The notes: generated by a model not told the origin, from the sequence alone. 64,000 nucleotides of DNA from an uncultured Psychromonas sp. (GCF_947489755.1 NZ_CANLFB010000002.1:124001-188000); one strand, 5' to 3'; shown: positions 19,348-29,114, counted from the stretch's first letter. Program-made: numbers and translations.

Positions 19348-19986
19348 ATGAACAAAATAGTGATTATTGATGATCACCAGTTATTTTTATATGGTTTAAA
19401 GTTAACCTTAGAAAATGAAAATAATGTGGTGATAACGTTTGATAACCCAATTAAGGCATTGGCTGAAATAAAAAGTATTCAACCAGACCTCATTTTGATG
19501 GATTTATATATGCCAGAAATGAATGGGTTAGAAATGATTGAAGCATTAGTTGAAGCTGAAATTGCTTCTCCTGTGGTTATTTTATCTGCCTGTGAAGATT
19601 ATCAGGATGTACATTGTGCTTTGCAAAAAGGCGCGATGGGATTTATTCCAAAATCTTATGCGCCTAATGATATGTTGGCTGCTTTAGAGGCTATTTTTAC
19701 TGGCGAGATTTTTGTCCCTGAAAATGTATTATTAGCCATTGAAAATATAGTACTGCTAGAAGAAAAAAATAAGCAAACATTTCACTTGTCTGAAAGACAA
19801 ATACAAATTTTGCAATTGATTCATGAAGGAAAGAAGAATCGAGAAATTGCAGACGCGTTATGTATTTCGCAAGATACGGTTAAATTTCATCAAAAAGGCT
19901 TATATACAGCATTAGAAGTGTCTGGATCATCCAGCCGTATTAAAGCGGTTGAAAAAGCACTCTCTATCGGCCTAATCAAAAGCTAA
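19348..19986 (+). CDS. NarL/FixJ (LuxR-type) response regulator
   Basis: A cytoplasmic transcription regulator. The receiver domain (about residues 1-120) has the acidic pair in IIDDHQ, the phospho-acceptor Asp in LILMDLYMPEMNG and the conserved Lys in IPKSYAP. The C-terminal LuxR helix-turn-helix reads LSERQIQILQLIHEGKKNREIADALCISQDTVKFH. The ATG at 19348 follows AAGGG by seven bases and gives 212 residues. It faces a hybrid kinase gene, probably its partner. Targets are unknown; acs, nearby, is LuxR-type-regulator controlled (CrbR) in related bacteria. Confidence 0.85.
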   Translation: MNKIVIIDDHQLFLYGLKLTLENENNVVITFDNPIKALAEIKSIQPDLILMDLYMPEMNGLEMIEALVEAEIASPVVILSACEDYQDVHCALQKGAMGFIPKSYAPNDMLAALEAIFTGEIFVPENVLLAIENIVLLEEKNKQTFHLSERQIQILQLIHEGKKNREIADALCISQDTVKFHQKGLYTALEVSGSSSRIKAVEKALSIGLIKS

Positions 19987-20123
19987 GAGCCTTTGAATCT
20001 AAGCTCAAGGTTTGCCTAAGGCTTTATTGTTAGATTGGCAGATAGGAACAAAGGAAGGGGGGATGAAAGGTGTCGTTAGTATGATGCTTATGTCTCTGCT
20101 TTGAGACTGTCAATCTTGTGTAG

Positions 20124-20167
20124 ACACTTATTAAATATATATTTGAACGGTATTATTTAATAAGTGT
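20124..20167. terminator. inverted repeat between convergent regulator genes
   Basis: ACACTTATTAAATA and TATTTAATAAGTGT are perfect 14-base arms around a 16-base loop, between the convergent response regulator and kinase genes. A T run is lacking, so terminator function is a guess. Confidence 0.4.
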
Positions 20168-20240
20168 TACTTTCATCATAACTGCTTTATGAACAACTCT
20201 CTTGGTTTTATCGTCTTAGCTATCATCATCTTAGCGTTTA

Positions 20241-21908
20241 TCATTTTAATAACTGCTTTAATAAAAATCTCAATGAGGCTGGTTTCACTGGTTTATTGAG
20301 AATTTTATAATTTATCTCTTTACCTACAGCTTGAACTTCTTGTAATTTTCCAGGATCCGCTTCTCCTGTTAATAAGACGGCAGGAATATCACCTTGCTCT
20401 TTAATCTTTTTAATAATATCTAATCCGGTTTTTTGATTCGGTAGGCGATAATCAGATATAACTAAATCATAATGACTTGAATAGAATTTCTCTAATCCTA
20501 TTTCAGCTGTATCAGCACACTCAACGGTATAACCCCAATTTTCAAGCAACATGCTTAATGCATTAAGAATGCCTTGGTCATCGTCAATTAATAATATTTT
20601 ATAATCAATTGAATGATTAGATAGTTTATTTAAATCAATATGCTTCTTCGCATTTTCTACGATGTCGACTGTAAAGCCAAAACGACTACCACGTTGGTTA
20701 CTGATCACTTCAATTTTTGTATCGCACAATATCGCTTTACGTTGAGCAATAGGTAACCCTAATCCGATACCTTTGCTTTTATTATGTAGGGGATTATCAG
20801 CTAATAATATTTCATCAAATAAATGTTCAAAAAGAGAAGGTTCAATTTGTGGGCCTTGATTCCACACTTGCAGTAATGCTTTACCTTGGTGGTGTCGAAC
20901 GCTTAATAATATCTGCGTTCCTTTTTTCTGACTACCGTGAATGATGGCATTATTGAGTAACGTTTCTACTATCTCTATAAATAATCGTTTATCAGTTTTA
21001 ATGGTTAAATCGGGTAAACGAGTAATGATTTGGATCCCGAGTTCAAATGCCTGAAATTGATATTTTTTGATCGAAGGCAGTAATGTTGATGTGAGTGTGA
21101 ACTCACTTATTTTGGGTTCAATAGTACTACTATCCATACGTGCTAAATCTAATAAGCTAGATAACCATCTATCTAACTCTTCTGAAGCTAATTTAATGTT
21201 TTTTGCTAATTGTAATTGAGGGGTACCCGTGAGTTTATTTTCTAATAAATGGCCATATAAAGATAAACTGCTTAAAGGTTGTCTTATATCGTGAATGATA
21301 CGCTTTAAGTAATCACCTGTTTTTGGGTCAATCATTTTTGGTTGTTCTTGTTTGACTTCTACTGGCTCTTTACTTCTTTTATTACTGCGTAATTGCGTGA
21401 AAATAGTGAGGTAACACATGGTCATTAAGAATGTGCTATTGAATAGAAAAATCAGATAATCCATATTCCCAATGATTGAAGCCAATATATAACAAATCAC
21501 TAAAAATATATTATTAATGACTAAATTTTTCGTGCTGTAAGCAAATAAATAAGAATAAAAGAGTGGTAGTAATAGCAATAAATATAGAAAGCTACTGACA
21601 TATAAATGTTCTTGAAAGTGACTATTTACTGCAACAAAAAAGGTAATTGATAAACAATTAAAGGGCATTAATATTTGTACTATTTTATCTTTTTTAGCGA
21701 CGATGCCAATTAAGTTTATTATTGATAATAAGAGAATAATTGCTGGAATAAATAACGGTGTTATAAATGTCGGAGGGGCATCAAATACAGTATAGCTTTG
21801 TCCTATTCCAATGATAAAAAAGAAAACAAATGAGCAAAAGATGATGGTATTAAAAGGGCGTAACGATTGCCATCTTAGTTGGCTTTTTATTGGTGTTGCT
21901 TCCTGCAT
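20241..21908 (-). CDS. hybrid sensor histidine kinase/response regulator
   Basis: A 555-residue membrane kinase. About six hydrophobic segments fill residues 20-175, with no large periplasmic domain, so the signal may be sensed in or near the membrane. The dimerisation helix carries His206 in IIHDIRQPLSSLSLYGHLL; the HDxRQPL form defines a distinct kinase group often paired with LuxR-type regulators. The ATPase domain has LLNNAIIHG and GIGLGLPIAQ. A C-terminal receiver (432-555) has LLIDDDQ, VISDYRLP and NKPVKP. Convergent with the response regulator at 19348. It lacks the symporter domain of CrbS. Confidence 0.85.
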   Translation of the reverse strand: MQEATPIKSQLRWQSLRPFNTIIFCSFVFFFIIGIGQSYTVFDAPPTFITPLFIPAIILLLSIINLIGIVAKKDKIVQILMPFNCLSITFFVAVNSHFQEHLYVSSFLYLLLLLPLFYSYLFAYSTKNLVINNIFLVICYILASIIGNMDYLIFLFNSTFLMTMCYLTIFTQLRSNKRSKEPVEVKQEQPKMIDPKTGDYLKRIIHDIRQPLSSLSLYGHLLENKLTGTPQLQLAKNIKLASEELDRWLSSLLDLARMDSSTIEPKISEFTLTSTLLPSIKKYQFQAFELGIQIITRLPDLTIKTDKRLFIEIVETLLNNAIIHGSQKKGTQILLSVRHHQGKALLQVWNQGPQIEPSLFEHLFDEILLADNPLHNKSKGIGLGLPIAQRKAILCDTKIEVISNQRGSRFGFTVDIVENAKKHIDLNKLSNHSIDYKILLIDDDQGILNALSMLLENWGYTVECADTAEIGLEKFYSSHYDLVISDYRLPNQKTGLDIIKKIKEQGDIPAVLLTGEADPGKLQEVQAVGKEINYKILNKPVKPASLRFLLKQLLK

Positions 21909-22041
21909 TACGCTCTCTATTTAAAAATATTAATTAAGTGGTACATTTATATACCTATATTTAGTCTGATTTCCAAGTTTTTAGGTCTCAATATGAGGTA
22001 TTAATGGGGATAATGATTGAACTGCTTAATAAATTGCAGAC

Positions 22042-22067
22042 AAAAAAAAGCCTAACAAAGTTAGGCT
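22042..22067 (-). terminator. Rho-independent terminator
   Basis: AGCCTAAC and GTTAGGCT form an 8-bp stem with a 3-base loop, followed on the minus strand by a run of T residues. It lies about 200 bases after aroQ, between it and the kinase gene. Confidence 0.8.
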
Positions 22068-22195
22068 CGCCTGTAATATGTCTTTTTATTACAAATTTGA
22101 ATAAAAAATCCATTTAATTGGCATCAAGTTGGGTGTACTACTATGCCTCAATTCCTTAAGACAGATATACAATGCCTTAAGCCTAATAATAAAGT

Positions 22196-22215
22196 AACTA
22201 CCCGATCGGGTAGTT
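22196..22215. promoter_or_regulatory. orphan GC-rich palindrome, operator-like
   Basis: AACTACCCGATCGGGTAGTT is a perfect 20-base palindrome in an AT-rich stretch after aroQ. With no loop it is more like a protein-binding dyad (TetR-type sites look similar) than a terminator. No gene starts beside it. Confidence 0.4.
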
Positions 22216-22265
22216 TTAACTATTACCACTTTTTTTAGGCGTTGTTTGAGTGTTTTGTGAGCGCT

Positions 22266-22706
22266 TCAATCTTTTGAGGTAGTGAATTGTGCCGCACTTT
22301 GTAAAGCAAATGAGTAGCCTTTAGCACCCATTCCACAAATCACTGCACATGCTACATCAGATAAGTATGAGTGATGTCTAAATTTTTCACGTTTATGAAT
22401 ATTAGACAAATGTACTTCTACAAAAGGAATAGCAACACCTAATAAAGCATCACGAAGTGCTACGCTAGTATGCGTAAAAGCAGCAGGGTTAATGATAATA
22501 AAATCAATCTCTTCAGCACTTTCATGAATTTTCTCAATGAGTTCATATTCACGATTAGATTGAAGGTGTGATAGTTGAATATTTAAGTCAGCGGCTTCTA
22601 AGTGAAGAGATTCAATAATATCTGTTAAGGTCTGACTACCGTAAACTTCCGGCTCACGTTTACCCAGTAAATTAAGGTTAGGTCCATTTAATACTAATAC
22701 TTTCAC
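22266..22706 (-). CDS. aroQ: type II 3-dehydroquinate dehydratase
   Basis: Catalyses the third step of the shikimate pathway. The 146-residue protein starts [23 protein letters not shown] with the catalytic tyrosine, has [17 protein letters not shown] and [17 protein letters not shown], all type II signatures. In many relatives aroQ is followed by accB-accC; here the next gene on this strand is the hybrid kinase. Confidence 0.95.
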   Translation of the reverse strand: MKVLVLNGPNLNLLGKREPEVYGSQTLTDIIESLHLEAADLNIQLSHLQSNREYELIEKIHESAEEIDFIIINPAAFTHTSVALRDALLGVAIPFVEVHLSNIHKREKFRHHSYLSDVACAVICGMGAKGYSFALQSAAQFTTSKD

Positions 22707-22730
22707 TTTCTGCTCCTGCTCAATTTAGGC

Positions 22731-22774
22731 CACATAAAAAAACGCCTCGATAACAGAACCGTTATCGAGGCGTT
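22731..22774 (-). terminator. strong Rho-independent terminator after acs
   Basis: AACGCCTCGATAAC and GTTATCGAGGCGTT make a perfect 14-bp stem with a 6-base loop. On the minus strand a T run follows. It separates acs from aroQ. Confidence 0.92.
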
Positions 22775-22797
22775 TAGTATAACCAGAAAAATCACAC

Positions 22798-24747
22798 TTA
22801 GTTAATTTCTTGATTCTCTTTAATCAGTTTATCAACCACACTTGGATCGGCTAATGTAGATGTATCACCAAGCTGATCACTTTCGCCTGTTGCAATCTTA
22901 CGTAATATACGACGCATGATTTTACCTGAACGTGTTTTCGGTAAACCTTCAGCCCAGTGTAAAATATCAGGTGTTGCAATCGCACCAATCTCTTTACGTA
23001 CCCATTGTTTTACTTCAGCGTATAGCTCTGGAGATGAGTACTCACCCGAGTTCAATGTGACATAAGCATAAATACCTTGTCCTTTGATTTCATGTGGCAC
23101 ACCAACAACGGCCGCTTCTGCAATTTTAGGGTGAGAAACCAATGCACTTTCTATTTCAGCGGTACCCATTCGGTGCCCAGATACGTTTAATACATCATCT
23201 ACGCGACCAGTGATCCAGTAATAACCATCTTCGTCACGACGAGCCCCATCACCGGTAAAGTACATATCCTTAAAGGTTGAAAAGTAAGTTTGTTCAAAGC
23301 GATCATGATTACCATAAAGCGTACGCATTTGACCTGGCCAACTATCAAGCATGACCAAGTTACCTTCAATTGCACCTTCTAGAATGGTACCTTCGTTATC
23401 AACTAAGGCAGGCTGTACGCCAAAGAATGGGCGAGTTGCTGAACCTGGTTTTAGATCCGTTGCCCCAGGTAGCGGAGTAATTAAAATACCACCCGTTTCT
23501 GTTTGCCACCAGGTATCAACGATTGGGCATTGTTTGTTACCAATTTTATCGTAATACCACTGCCATGCTTCAGGGTTAATAGGCTCACCTACCGACCCTA
23601 GAATGCGAAGTGAGTTACGATGGGTGCCTTGTATTGCTTCATCACCTTTTGCCATCAATGCACGAATCGCAGTAGGCGCGGTATATAATAAAGTCACTTG
23701 ATGTTTATCAACCACTTCACTCATACGTGCAGGAGTCGGGTAGTTTGGTACACCTTCAAATAATAGGGTAGTCGCACCATTCGCTAATGGCCCATAAACT
23801 AAGTAACTATGTCCTGTGATCCAACCTACATCGGCAGTACACCAATAAATATCACCTTCTTGATAATCAAATACATATTTGAAGGTCATTGCTGCGTAAA
23901 CTAGGTAACCACCTGTTGTGTGTAATACACCTTTTGGTGTGCCAGTAGAGCCTGATGTGTAAAGAATGAACAGTGGATCTTCAGCATTCATTGCTTCTGG
24001 TTCACAATCCGTTGGTTGTGATTGTGTTACTGTTGTCCAATCTAAATCGCGCCCTTCAATCCAATTAACATCGCCACCCGTATTTTTAAATACGATGACA
24101 TGTTCAACACAATCAGTGCCATCACGTGTTAACGCTTCATCAACATTTGCTTTTAGTGGCACAGTACGGCCGCCACGTCGACCTTCATCGGCTGTGATCA
24201 CTAATTTTGAACTACTATCGATGATACGACCAGCAATGGCATCAGGAGAGAAACCACCAAAAACAATAGAATGTACAGCACCAATACGCGTACAGGCTAG
24301 CATTGCCACGGCTGCTTCAGGTGTCATTGGCATGTATAAACAAACGACATCGCCTTTCTTAATACCTAACTCTTTTAAGGCATTAGCAAACTGACATACT
24401 TTTGTGTAAAGCGCTTGATAAGTGATTTTTGCATCTTGATCAGGAGAGTCGCCTTCCCATAGCAAAGCAACTTGATCCGCTTTTGTCGCTAAATGACGAT
24501 CGATACAGTTAACAGAGACATTCAACTCTCCATCTTCGAACCATTTAATGTTGACATTACCTGGAGCGTAAGAACTGTTTTTGACTTTAGTGTAAGGTTT
24601 CATCCAATCTAAAATTTTACCTTTCTCACCCCAAAATGCGTCTGGATCTTCGATAGATGCTTTATATTCAGATAAATATTGGTCATTGGTTAGCAAGCTT
24701 TTTGATGCTAGTTCTGGTGAAACAGGATAAATATTATTTCCGCTCAT
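22798..24747 (-). CDS. acs: acetyl-CoA synthetase
   Basis: Acs activates acetate with ATP and CoA (acetate scavenging). The 649-residue enzyme is full length. It shows the AMP-binding motif [47 protein letters not shown] and the C-terminal [15 protein letters not shown] whose lysine is the usual acetylation site controlling activity. An HDxRQPL kinase and a LuxR-type regulator lie 1-3 kb away. Confidence 0.97.
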   Translation of the reverse strand: MSGNNIYPVSPELASKSLLTNDQYLSEYKASIEDPDAFWGEKGKILDWMKPYTKVKNSSYAPGNVNIKWFEDGELNVSVNCIDRHLATKADQVALLWEGDSPDQDAKITYQALYTKVCQFANALKELGIKKGDVVCLYMPMTPEAAVAMLACTRIGAVHSIVFGGFSPDAIAGRIIDSSSKLVITADEGRRGGRTVPLKANVDEALTRDGTDCVEHVIVFKNTGGDVNWIEGRDLDWTTVTQSQPTDCEPEAMNAEDPLFILYTSGSTGTPKGVLHTTGGYLVYAAMTFKYVFDYQEGDIYWCTADVGWITGHSYLVYGPLANGATTLLFEGVPNYPTPARMSEVVDKHQVTLLYTAPTAIRALMAKGDEAIQGTHRNSLRILGSVGEPINPEAWQWYYDKIGNKQCPIVDTWWQTETGGILITPLPGATDLKPGSATRPFFGVQPALVDNEGTILEGAIEGNLVMLDSWPGQMRTLYGNHDRFEQTYFSTFKDMYFTGDGARRDEDGYYWITGRVDDVLNVSGHRMGTAEIESALVSHPKIAEAAVVGVPHEIKGQGIYAYVTLNSGEYSSPELYAEVKQWVRKEIGAIATPDILHWAEGLPKTRSGKIMRRILRKIATGESDQLGDTSTLADPSVVDKLIKENQEIN

Positions 24748-25124
24748 TGTTCGCTCCGTTATTACATAATAATCAATTGCTCATATTTTTATTGTTTGTA
24801 TCGTTACTAATAATGCTGTTATAGGTGTTGCTATGGTTCTGTTTAATAAATCATCGTTTTATTCTAGTTCAGAGATTAAATCGTTATTGTGAGGAATGCC
24901 TCTGTTGTTAAATAAATGTTAAAACTCACCTGCTTAGCTGTAATTTTGAGATCAACATCAATAAAAAGTTAACGATAGCTAAATATATTGTTAGGCTTTT
25001 TATTAACGTTTTTGATATTTACGACTAAGCTCTAATAACACCTTTAGTGGCTGTAAAGTTGTTTTAGCGGAGAAAACCTAAGGGCGTTAGTTTGTATAAA
25101 CAGACTAAAGTGTGAGGGGGAAGG
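24748..25124. other. divergent intergenic region acs / pilin operon
   Basis: A 377-base AT-rich region that must hold the promoters of acs and of the minor-pilin operon. I see no clear CRP site or other operator. Confidence 0.5.
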
Positions 25125-26585
25125 ATGAAAAAACAACAACAGGGTTTTGCCGTATTAACAACGGCCGTTATATTAAGTGTGGCTAGTATTGCTTACACGA
25201 CACACATGGCCTATTTGCAATTAATCGATAATAAAGTGTTAGCTAATTACTATCGTAACAGTGAAGCTTTTGCTAATGCGGAGTCAGGCGTTAATTTAAT
25301 TCTGAGTAAATTAAATACGGTGACTGTTGCTACAGAGATGATCGACAACCTGCCTTTTACGTATCCTAATCAAGTCATTCCTACGACACCTTATCAAGTT
25401 ACGGTCACTGCAATAACAACCAATAAATTACAGGTCTCTTCTATTGGATACTCAGAAGATGGTTCTGCGTTACGTAACATATCCGTCGAGGTCTATTATT
25501 ATATTGATTTTGACACGCCGATCGCGCCACTTCTGAGTAACGGACAGTTAAAAATTAATGCCTCAGATTCGATTAATGATGGATGTGGTGGATTATCGGT
25601 CTCTGAATGTCGAGCCCCTGGTAATATCGCGAAAAAAGTGATCGTTAGCCATCCTGTTGTTAATCAAATAACAGCTAACCAAACCATGCCTAATGGAGCA
25701 AATAGCGACGCAGCAGATATCAATGTTGCTAGTTTAATTGATTCTGATACAACTCAGAACTCTACGCTTTGTGTTGATGATATTGAAGGCGCTGGAAATA
25801 GCCTTAATTTAGAGGCGATTTATGGCCAGCTTGTTGATGAAGAAGGAGCAACTCGACTTCAGGAGGTCAATAATAATCAATGGGGAGCCATTGCTTCAAT
25901 AACTAGTCCCATTTTTGATGGGATCGCTGCAATCGAAGATACCGCCAATGCAGGTTCTTTGTTTGAAAGTACTTTTGGGGTGACTTGGGAAAGTGCAAAA
26001 GCGCAATTTAGTCATTCAGAGTCTGTTGCGTATATCGATATGACTAGCATAAATACAGTGAGTTGCTCTGAAGAACTGCAATATGTTGATGATGAAATTA
26101 ACCTTATTTATATCAAGGGAGATTGCGTTATCGATTCACTCGATGCGATAGAGAGCAATGCTTCTAGCATGATTGTTGATAACCATTTTACGATTGGCTC
26201 AACGGATAATCCTAAAATGGTCTTCATCGAAGGTGGGGCATTTATCGCTCCAGTTAATATAGTCAGCACAGTGATTGGTATGCTGTACTTAATACCCGCT
26301 ACTTATGATGTGGTAGATAGCAATGGTAATGCGCTTTATATTGACGGCATTAAACAAACTCAACAAGAGCAAGATATTGATATCGCAGGTATGCAAGTCA
26401 ATGGCTCTTTATTGAGTGAGTATAATTGTACTGCAAGTGCGCCTAGCAATGTAGATAACAGTGCTCAAAAACACTTTTCCACTCGCTATGATAAAAGTGT
26501 CTTAAATTCATTATACAAACAGCTAGGTATGACACCTGTTGAAAGCCATTACCAATTAGTCGCTGGTACATGGAGGGATTTCTAA
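25125..26585 (+). CDS. PilX/GspK-like minor pilin
   Basis: The 486-residue product begins MKKQQQGFAVLTTAVILS: a short basic leader, a G/F prepilin cleavage site and one hydrophobic helix. The fifth mature residue is Thr, not Glu, as in tip-type minor pilins (GspK, PilX). NAESGVNLIL after the helix is also PilX-like. The rest is a long acidic extracellular domain with several Cys (about residues 150-330) that I do not recognise. GGGGAAGG precedes the ATG. It overlaps the next prepilin gene by one base, so the two are made together. Confidence 0.7.
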   Translation: MKKQQQGFAVLTTAVILSVASIAYTTHMAYLQLIDNKVLANYYRNSEAFANAESGVNLILSKLNTVTVATEMIDNLPFTYPNQVIPTTPYQVTVTAITTNKLQVSSIGYSEDGSALRNISVEVYYYIDFDTPIAPLLSNGQLKINASDSINDGCGGLSVSECRAPGNIAKKVIVSHPVVNQITANQTMPNGANSDAADINVASLIDSDTTQNSTLCVDDIEGAGNSLNLEAIYGQLVDEEGATRLQEVNNNQWGAIASITSPIFDGIAAIEDTANAGSLFESTFGVTWESAKAQFSHSESVAYIDMTSINTVSCSEELQYVDDEINLIYIKGDCVIDSLDAIESNASSMIVDNHFTIGSTDNPKMVFIEGGAFIAPVNIVSTVIGMLYLIPATYDVVDSNGNALYIDGIKQTQQEQDIDIAGMQVNGSLLSEYNCTASAPSNVDNSAQKHFSTRYDKSVLNSLYKQLGMTPVESHYQLVAGTWRDF

Positions 26586-27271
26586 TGCATGTAAAAGTAA
26601 AAGGATTTACATTTATAGAGGTGTTAGTGTCATTAATTGTTGTAAGTTTAACTGCAATAAGTATCAGTGGTTTACAAATAAAGGTGGCAGAACAACAAGG
26701 CAATAATATTGCTCATGCATCTGCTATTTCGATGGCTACCGCTAAGATAGAACAGATCATCAGTATTATTGATCCTGATGATTTAATCGCATTAAATGAA
26801 ACGTCAGAAACCAATGTACAGATAGCAAATACCACATTCACCATATTATGGAATATTAATGATGTGGTGGGTGAGTACAATGGAGGAGATGACTTTAAAC
26901 AGGTTAAGATGAATATTTCTTGGATTAATAACCAAGGGGATCTGCAACACTTCACTCATTTACAGCAAATCAACTTAGGTTCTTTATTATCTAGTGTTGA
27001 TAAGCTATTCCCTATCATTATCGCCACTGAACTATCACCTGATGAAATTATTTATTTTGATCCTAAAGTAGAGTACCAAGAAGGGGCATTTGTTATTTAT
27101 GACAGTGCACTATATCAAGCGACATCTCATTATTCGATTGATAATGAGCCGCCTCTGGCCGTTATTGACCCTAATACAGGCCTTTTTATTAGCAGTGGTG
27201 GTTGGCAAAGTTATGGCCCAATAGATGATACTAATTTAATAAATAACAGTAACTTAGCGTCACTCTTTTAG
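26585..27271 (+). CDS. PilV-like minor pilin with chitin-binding-like C-terminus
   Basis: A type IV prepilin of 229 residues: leader MHVKVKG, then FTFIEVLVSLIVVSL with Glu5. The tail (about residues 160-222) has the layout of a CBM5/12 (ChiC-type) module: FDPKVEYQEGAFVIYDSALYQA, then NEPP, then GGWQSYGPI, i.e. Y-x-G-x-x-V-x-Y-x-x-x-x-Y-x-A...P...W. Such modules bind chitin or cellulose. The ATG overlaps the upstream TAA (TAATG). The protein may place a carbohydrate-binding tip on a pilus. No pilus motor or major pilin genes lie nearby. Confidence 0.68.
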   Translation: MHVKVKGFTFIEVLVSLIVVSLTAISISGLQIKVAEQQGNNIAHASAISMATAKIEQIISIIDPDDLIALNETSETNVQIANTTFTILWNINDVVGEYNGGDDFKQVKMNISWINNQGDLQHFTHLQQINLGSLLSSVDKLFPIIIATELSPDEIIYFDPKVEYQEGAFVIYDSALYQATSHYSIDNEPPLAVIDPNTGLFISSGGWQSYGPIDDTNLINNSNLASLF

Positions 27272-27391
27272 AAATAATAACAATGTTATGATTTTGTGAT
27301 AAATAAGCTATTGTCAATGTGCTATTATTGAACAATTAAAGAGCAGCAATGCCCTAACTTATATATCTTATTTTGAAGGAATGTTTGGCCA

Positions 27392-27892
27392 ATGATTGAA
27401 AGCCAACTTATTATATTACAACAAGCTAATACCTACTTGAGCACTGTTTCAGAACAGCAATATACTGAAGTTATTACACCTACTTTTATGAGTTCTGCTG
27501 GTGCACATATGCGCCATATTTTAGATCATTATTATTCGGTGATAAATGGTTTCCCAGAAGGATTAATTGACTACGACAAGCGCAGTCGTGGTGGGGTTGT
27601 TGAAAGCTGTCCAAAAGCGGCACAAAAGGCAATTGAAGAAATATCTACTTTTCTAACGTCACTAACAACAGAACAACTTCAAAAAACAGTGAAACTATCC
27701 ACTGAAATCTCAGTGGTCGATAAGCAAGTAGCCATCGTTGATACAACACTTGGTCGAGAAGTTATTTTTGTTGGAAGCCACGCCGTTCATCATTTAGCGA
27801 CGATTAAACATATTGCACAAGCACAAGAAATAAAAGTAGAGGGTGATTTAGGTATCGCACCTGCAACAGCGACTTTTTTACGTACGGGTTAA
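27392..27892 (+). CDS. DinB-like metal-binding protein
   Basis: A 166-residue helical protein. GAHMRHILDHYY near residue 36-47 and GSHAVHHLATIKHIAQ at about 132-147 place histidines as in the DinB/YfiT four-helix bundle, which binds a divalent metal. Many family members are thiol-dependent transferases, but the substrate cannot be told. It lies six bases before the NRDE gene and is surely co-transcribed with it. Confidence 0.65.
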   Translation: MIESQLIILQQANTYLSTVSEQQYTEVITPTFMSSAGAHMRHILDHYYSVINGFPEGLIDYDKRSRGGVVESCPKAAQKAIEEISTFLTSLTTEQLQKTVKLSTEISVVDKQVAIVDTTLGREVIFVGSHAVHHLATIKHIAQAQEIKVEGDLGIAPATATFLRTG

Positions 27893-27898
27893 CTAAAT

Positions 27899-28639
27899 AT
27901 GTGCACATTAACTTATCGTTTAACTGAACAAGGCTACCAGCTATTTTTTAATCGCGACGAACAACGTACTCGACCTCAAGCCATTCAACCGACTAAAAAT
28001 ACTCTATTAAAATCCGCTTATCCTATCGACCCGACTGGCGGTGGCACATGGATTGCCGTTCATGAAAGTGGCGTAAGTTTAGCGTTACTAAATTATTACC
28101 AAGCTCAAATTGACCCTAGTTTCAAAAACTTTGTTAGTCGTGGTGTAATCATTCCACACTTGTTGTCTCATATTGATGATATCCATCAGCAATTATTAAA
28201 TATGGATTTAAGTGTTTATCAAGCCTTCCAGTTATGTGTATTCGATAATGACTTATCTGCACAAAAAAATAAAACACAACAGGCTTGCCAATATATTTGG
28301 GACGGACAACAACTTGCCTTCGCAACATTATCCGTCGAAACATCATTGCCAATCACCTCATCAGGTGTGGATTACGACAGAGTTTATGCTTACCGACAAC
28401 AACAATTCAATCATATGATTACTGGAAAGCAAGCGACAACCGCTGACTATATTAATTATCATCAGCATCAAGGTGAATCAGGGAAGTGTTCCGTTAAGAT
28501 GTATCGAGAAGATGCAAAAACGGTGAGTTTTATTCAGATTGAAGTGAACCAAGAGATGAGTTTAGGCAGTAAAGTGCTTATTGAATACGTCGATTATTTA
28601 ACACCGCTCCCTACTCAGGCTTTATTACTTACTCTCTAA
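27899..28639 (+). CDS. NRDE-family (TANGO2-like) protein
   Basis: The 246-residue protein begins MCTLTYRL and has the FFNRDEQRTRP motif that names the family, plus GGTWIAVHESGVSLALLNY. NRDE proteins may act as Ntn-type hydrolases (Cys2 nucleophile), and human TANGO2 is tied to lipid and haem handling; no bacterial role is firm. Its last 23 codons (from the SKVLIEYVDYL segment) are repeated twice more immediately downstream. Confidence 0.8.
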   Translation: MCTLTYRLTEQGYQLFFNRDEQRTRPQAIQPTKNTLLKSAYPIDPTGGGTWIAVHESGVSLALLNYYQAQIDPSFKNFVSRGVIIPHLLSHIDDIHQQLLNMDLSVYQAFQLCVFDNDLSAQKNKTQQACQYIWDGQQLAFATLSVETSLPITSSGVDYDRVYAYRQQQFNHMITGKQATTADYINYHQHQGESGKCSVKMYREDAKTVSFIQIEVNQEMSLGSKVLIEYVDYLTPLPTQALLLTL

Positions 28640-28818
28640 ATATGTTTTAGGTAGTAAAATTAATGCTGAATACGTCGATTATTTAACACCGCCTCCTACT
28701 ACTCAGGTTTTATTACTGATTCTCTAAATATGTTTCGGTAGTAAAATTAATGCTGAATACGTCGATTATTTAACACCGCCTCCAACTCAGGTTTTATTAC
28801 TTACTCTCTAAATATGTT
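28568..28818 (+). repeat. three tandem copies of the NRDE gene 3' end
   Basis: A unit of 85-87 bases starts at 28568, 28653 and 28740. The first is the real end of the gene; the other two lie past the stop codon. Each later copy still has an open frame from Gly-Ser-Lys to a TAA stop and would encode SKINAEYVDYLTPPP(T)TQVLLL-L, against SKVLIEYVDYLTPLPTQALLLTL in the gene. Confidence 0.85.
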
Positions 28819-28881
28819 GAGCAGAAAGTAAATAACTCAACATGACCGATACAGTATAAAAGAGTCGTTAACTGTTTTTCT

Positions 28882-29106
28882 TTAATAATGTGGTGGGCGC
28901 ATTTCTTCTTTTTCAGAAGCTAATTGATTCGGCTCACTTTCTTTTAATTTAACCGCTAATAAAGCAACTTGTTCAATAAGCTGCTGAGTGCGTCGCTGTT
29001 GTTCAAAGATTTCTTTATTCAATGTATCGATATTATCTTCCTGAAACGCTATTTTCATTTCTAATTGTTCGATACGCTCTTCTAATTCTACTTGTGTGCT
29101 ATTCAT
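28882..29106 (-). CDS. slyX: SlyX family protein
   Basis: A 74-residue coiled-coil protein: VELEERIEQLEMKIAFQEDNIDTLNKEIFEQQRR and the conserved end RPPHY. This is the SlyX pattern (72 residues in E. coli). I start at the ATG at 29106, since AGAGAG precedes it and the longer frame lacks homology. Function is unknown. It follows the WD40 lipoprotein gene by eight bases; in E. coli slyX neighbours fkpA, as it does here one gene away. Confidence 0.82.
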   Translation of the reverse strand: MNSTQVELEERIEQLEMKIAFQEDNIDTLNKEIFEQQRRTQQLIEQVALLAVKLKESEPNQLASEKEEMRPPHY

Positions 29107-29114
29107 GATCTCTC

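Noticed and set aside
20241-21908. Assigning the hybrid kinase as CrbS.
   Set aside because: CrbS carries a large sodium/solute symporter domain; this protein has only about six spans in 160 residues.
23966-24394. Plus-strand frame of 142 codons opposite acs.
   Set aside because: Antisense to the acs catalytic region, with low-complexity Ser/Pro composition typical of shadow frames.
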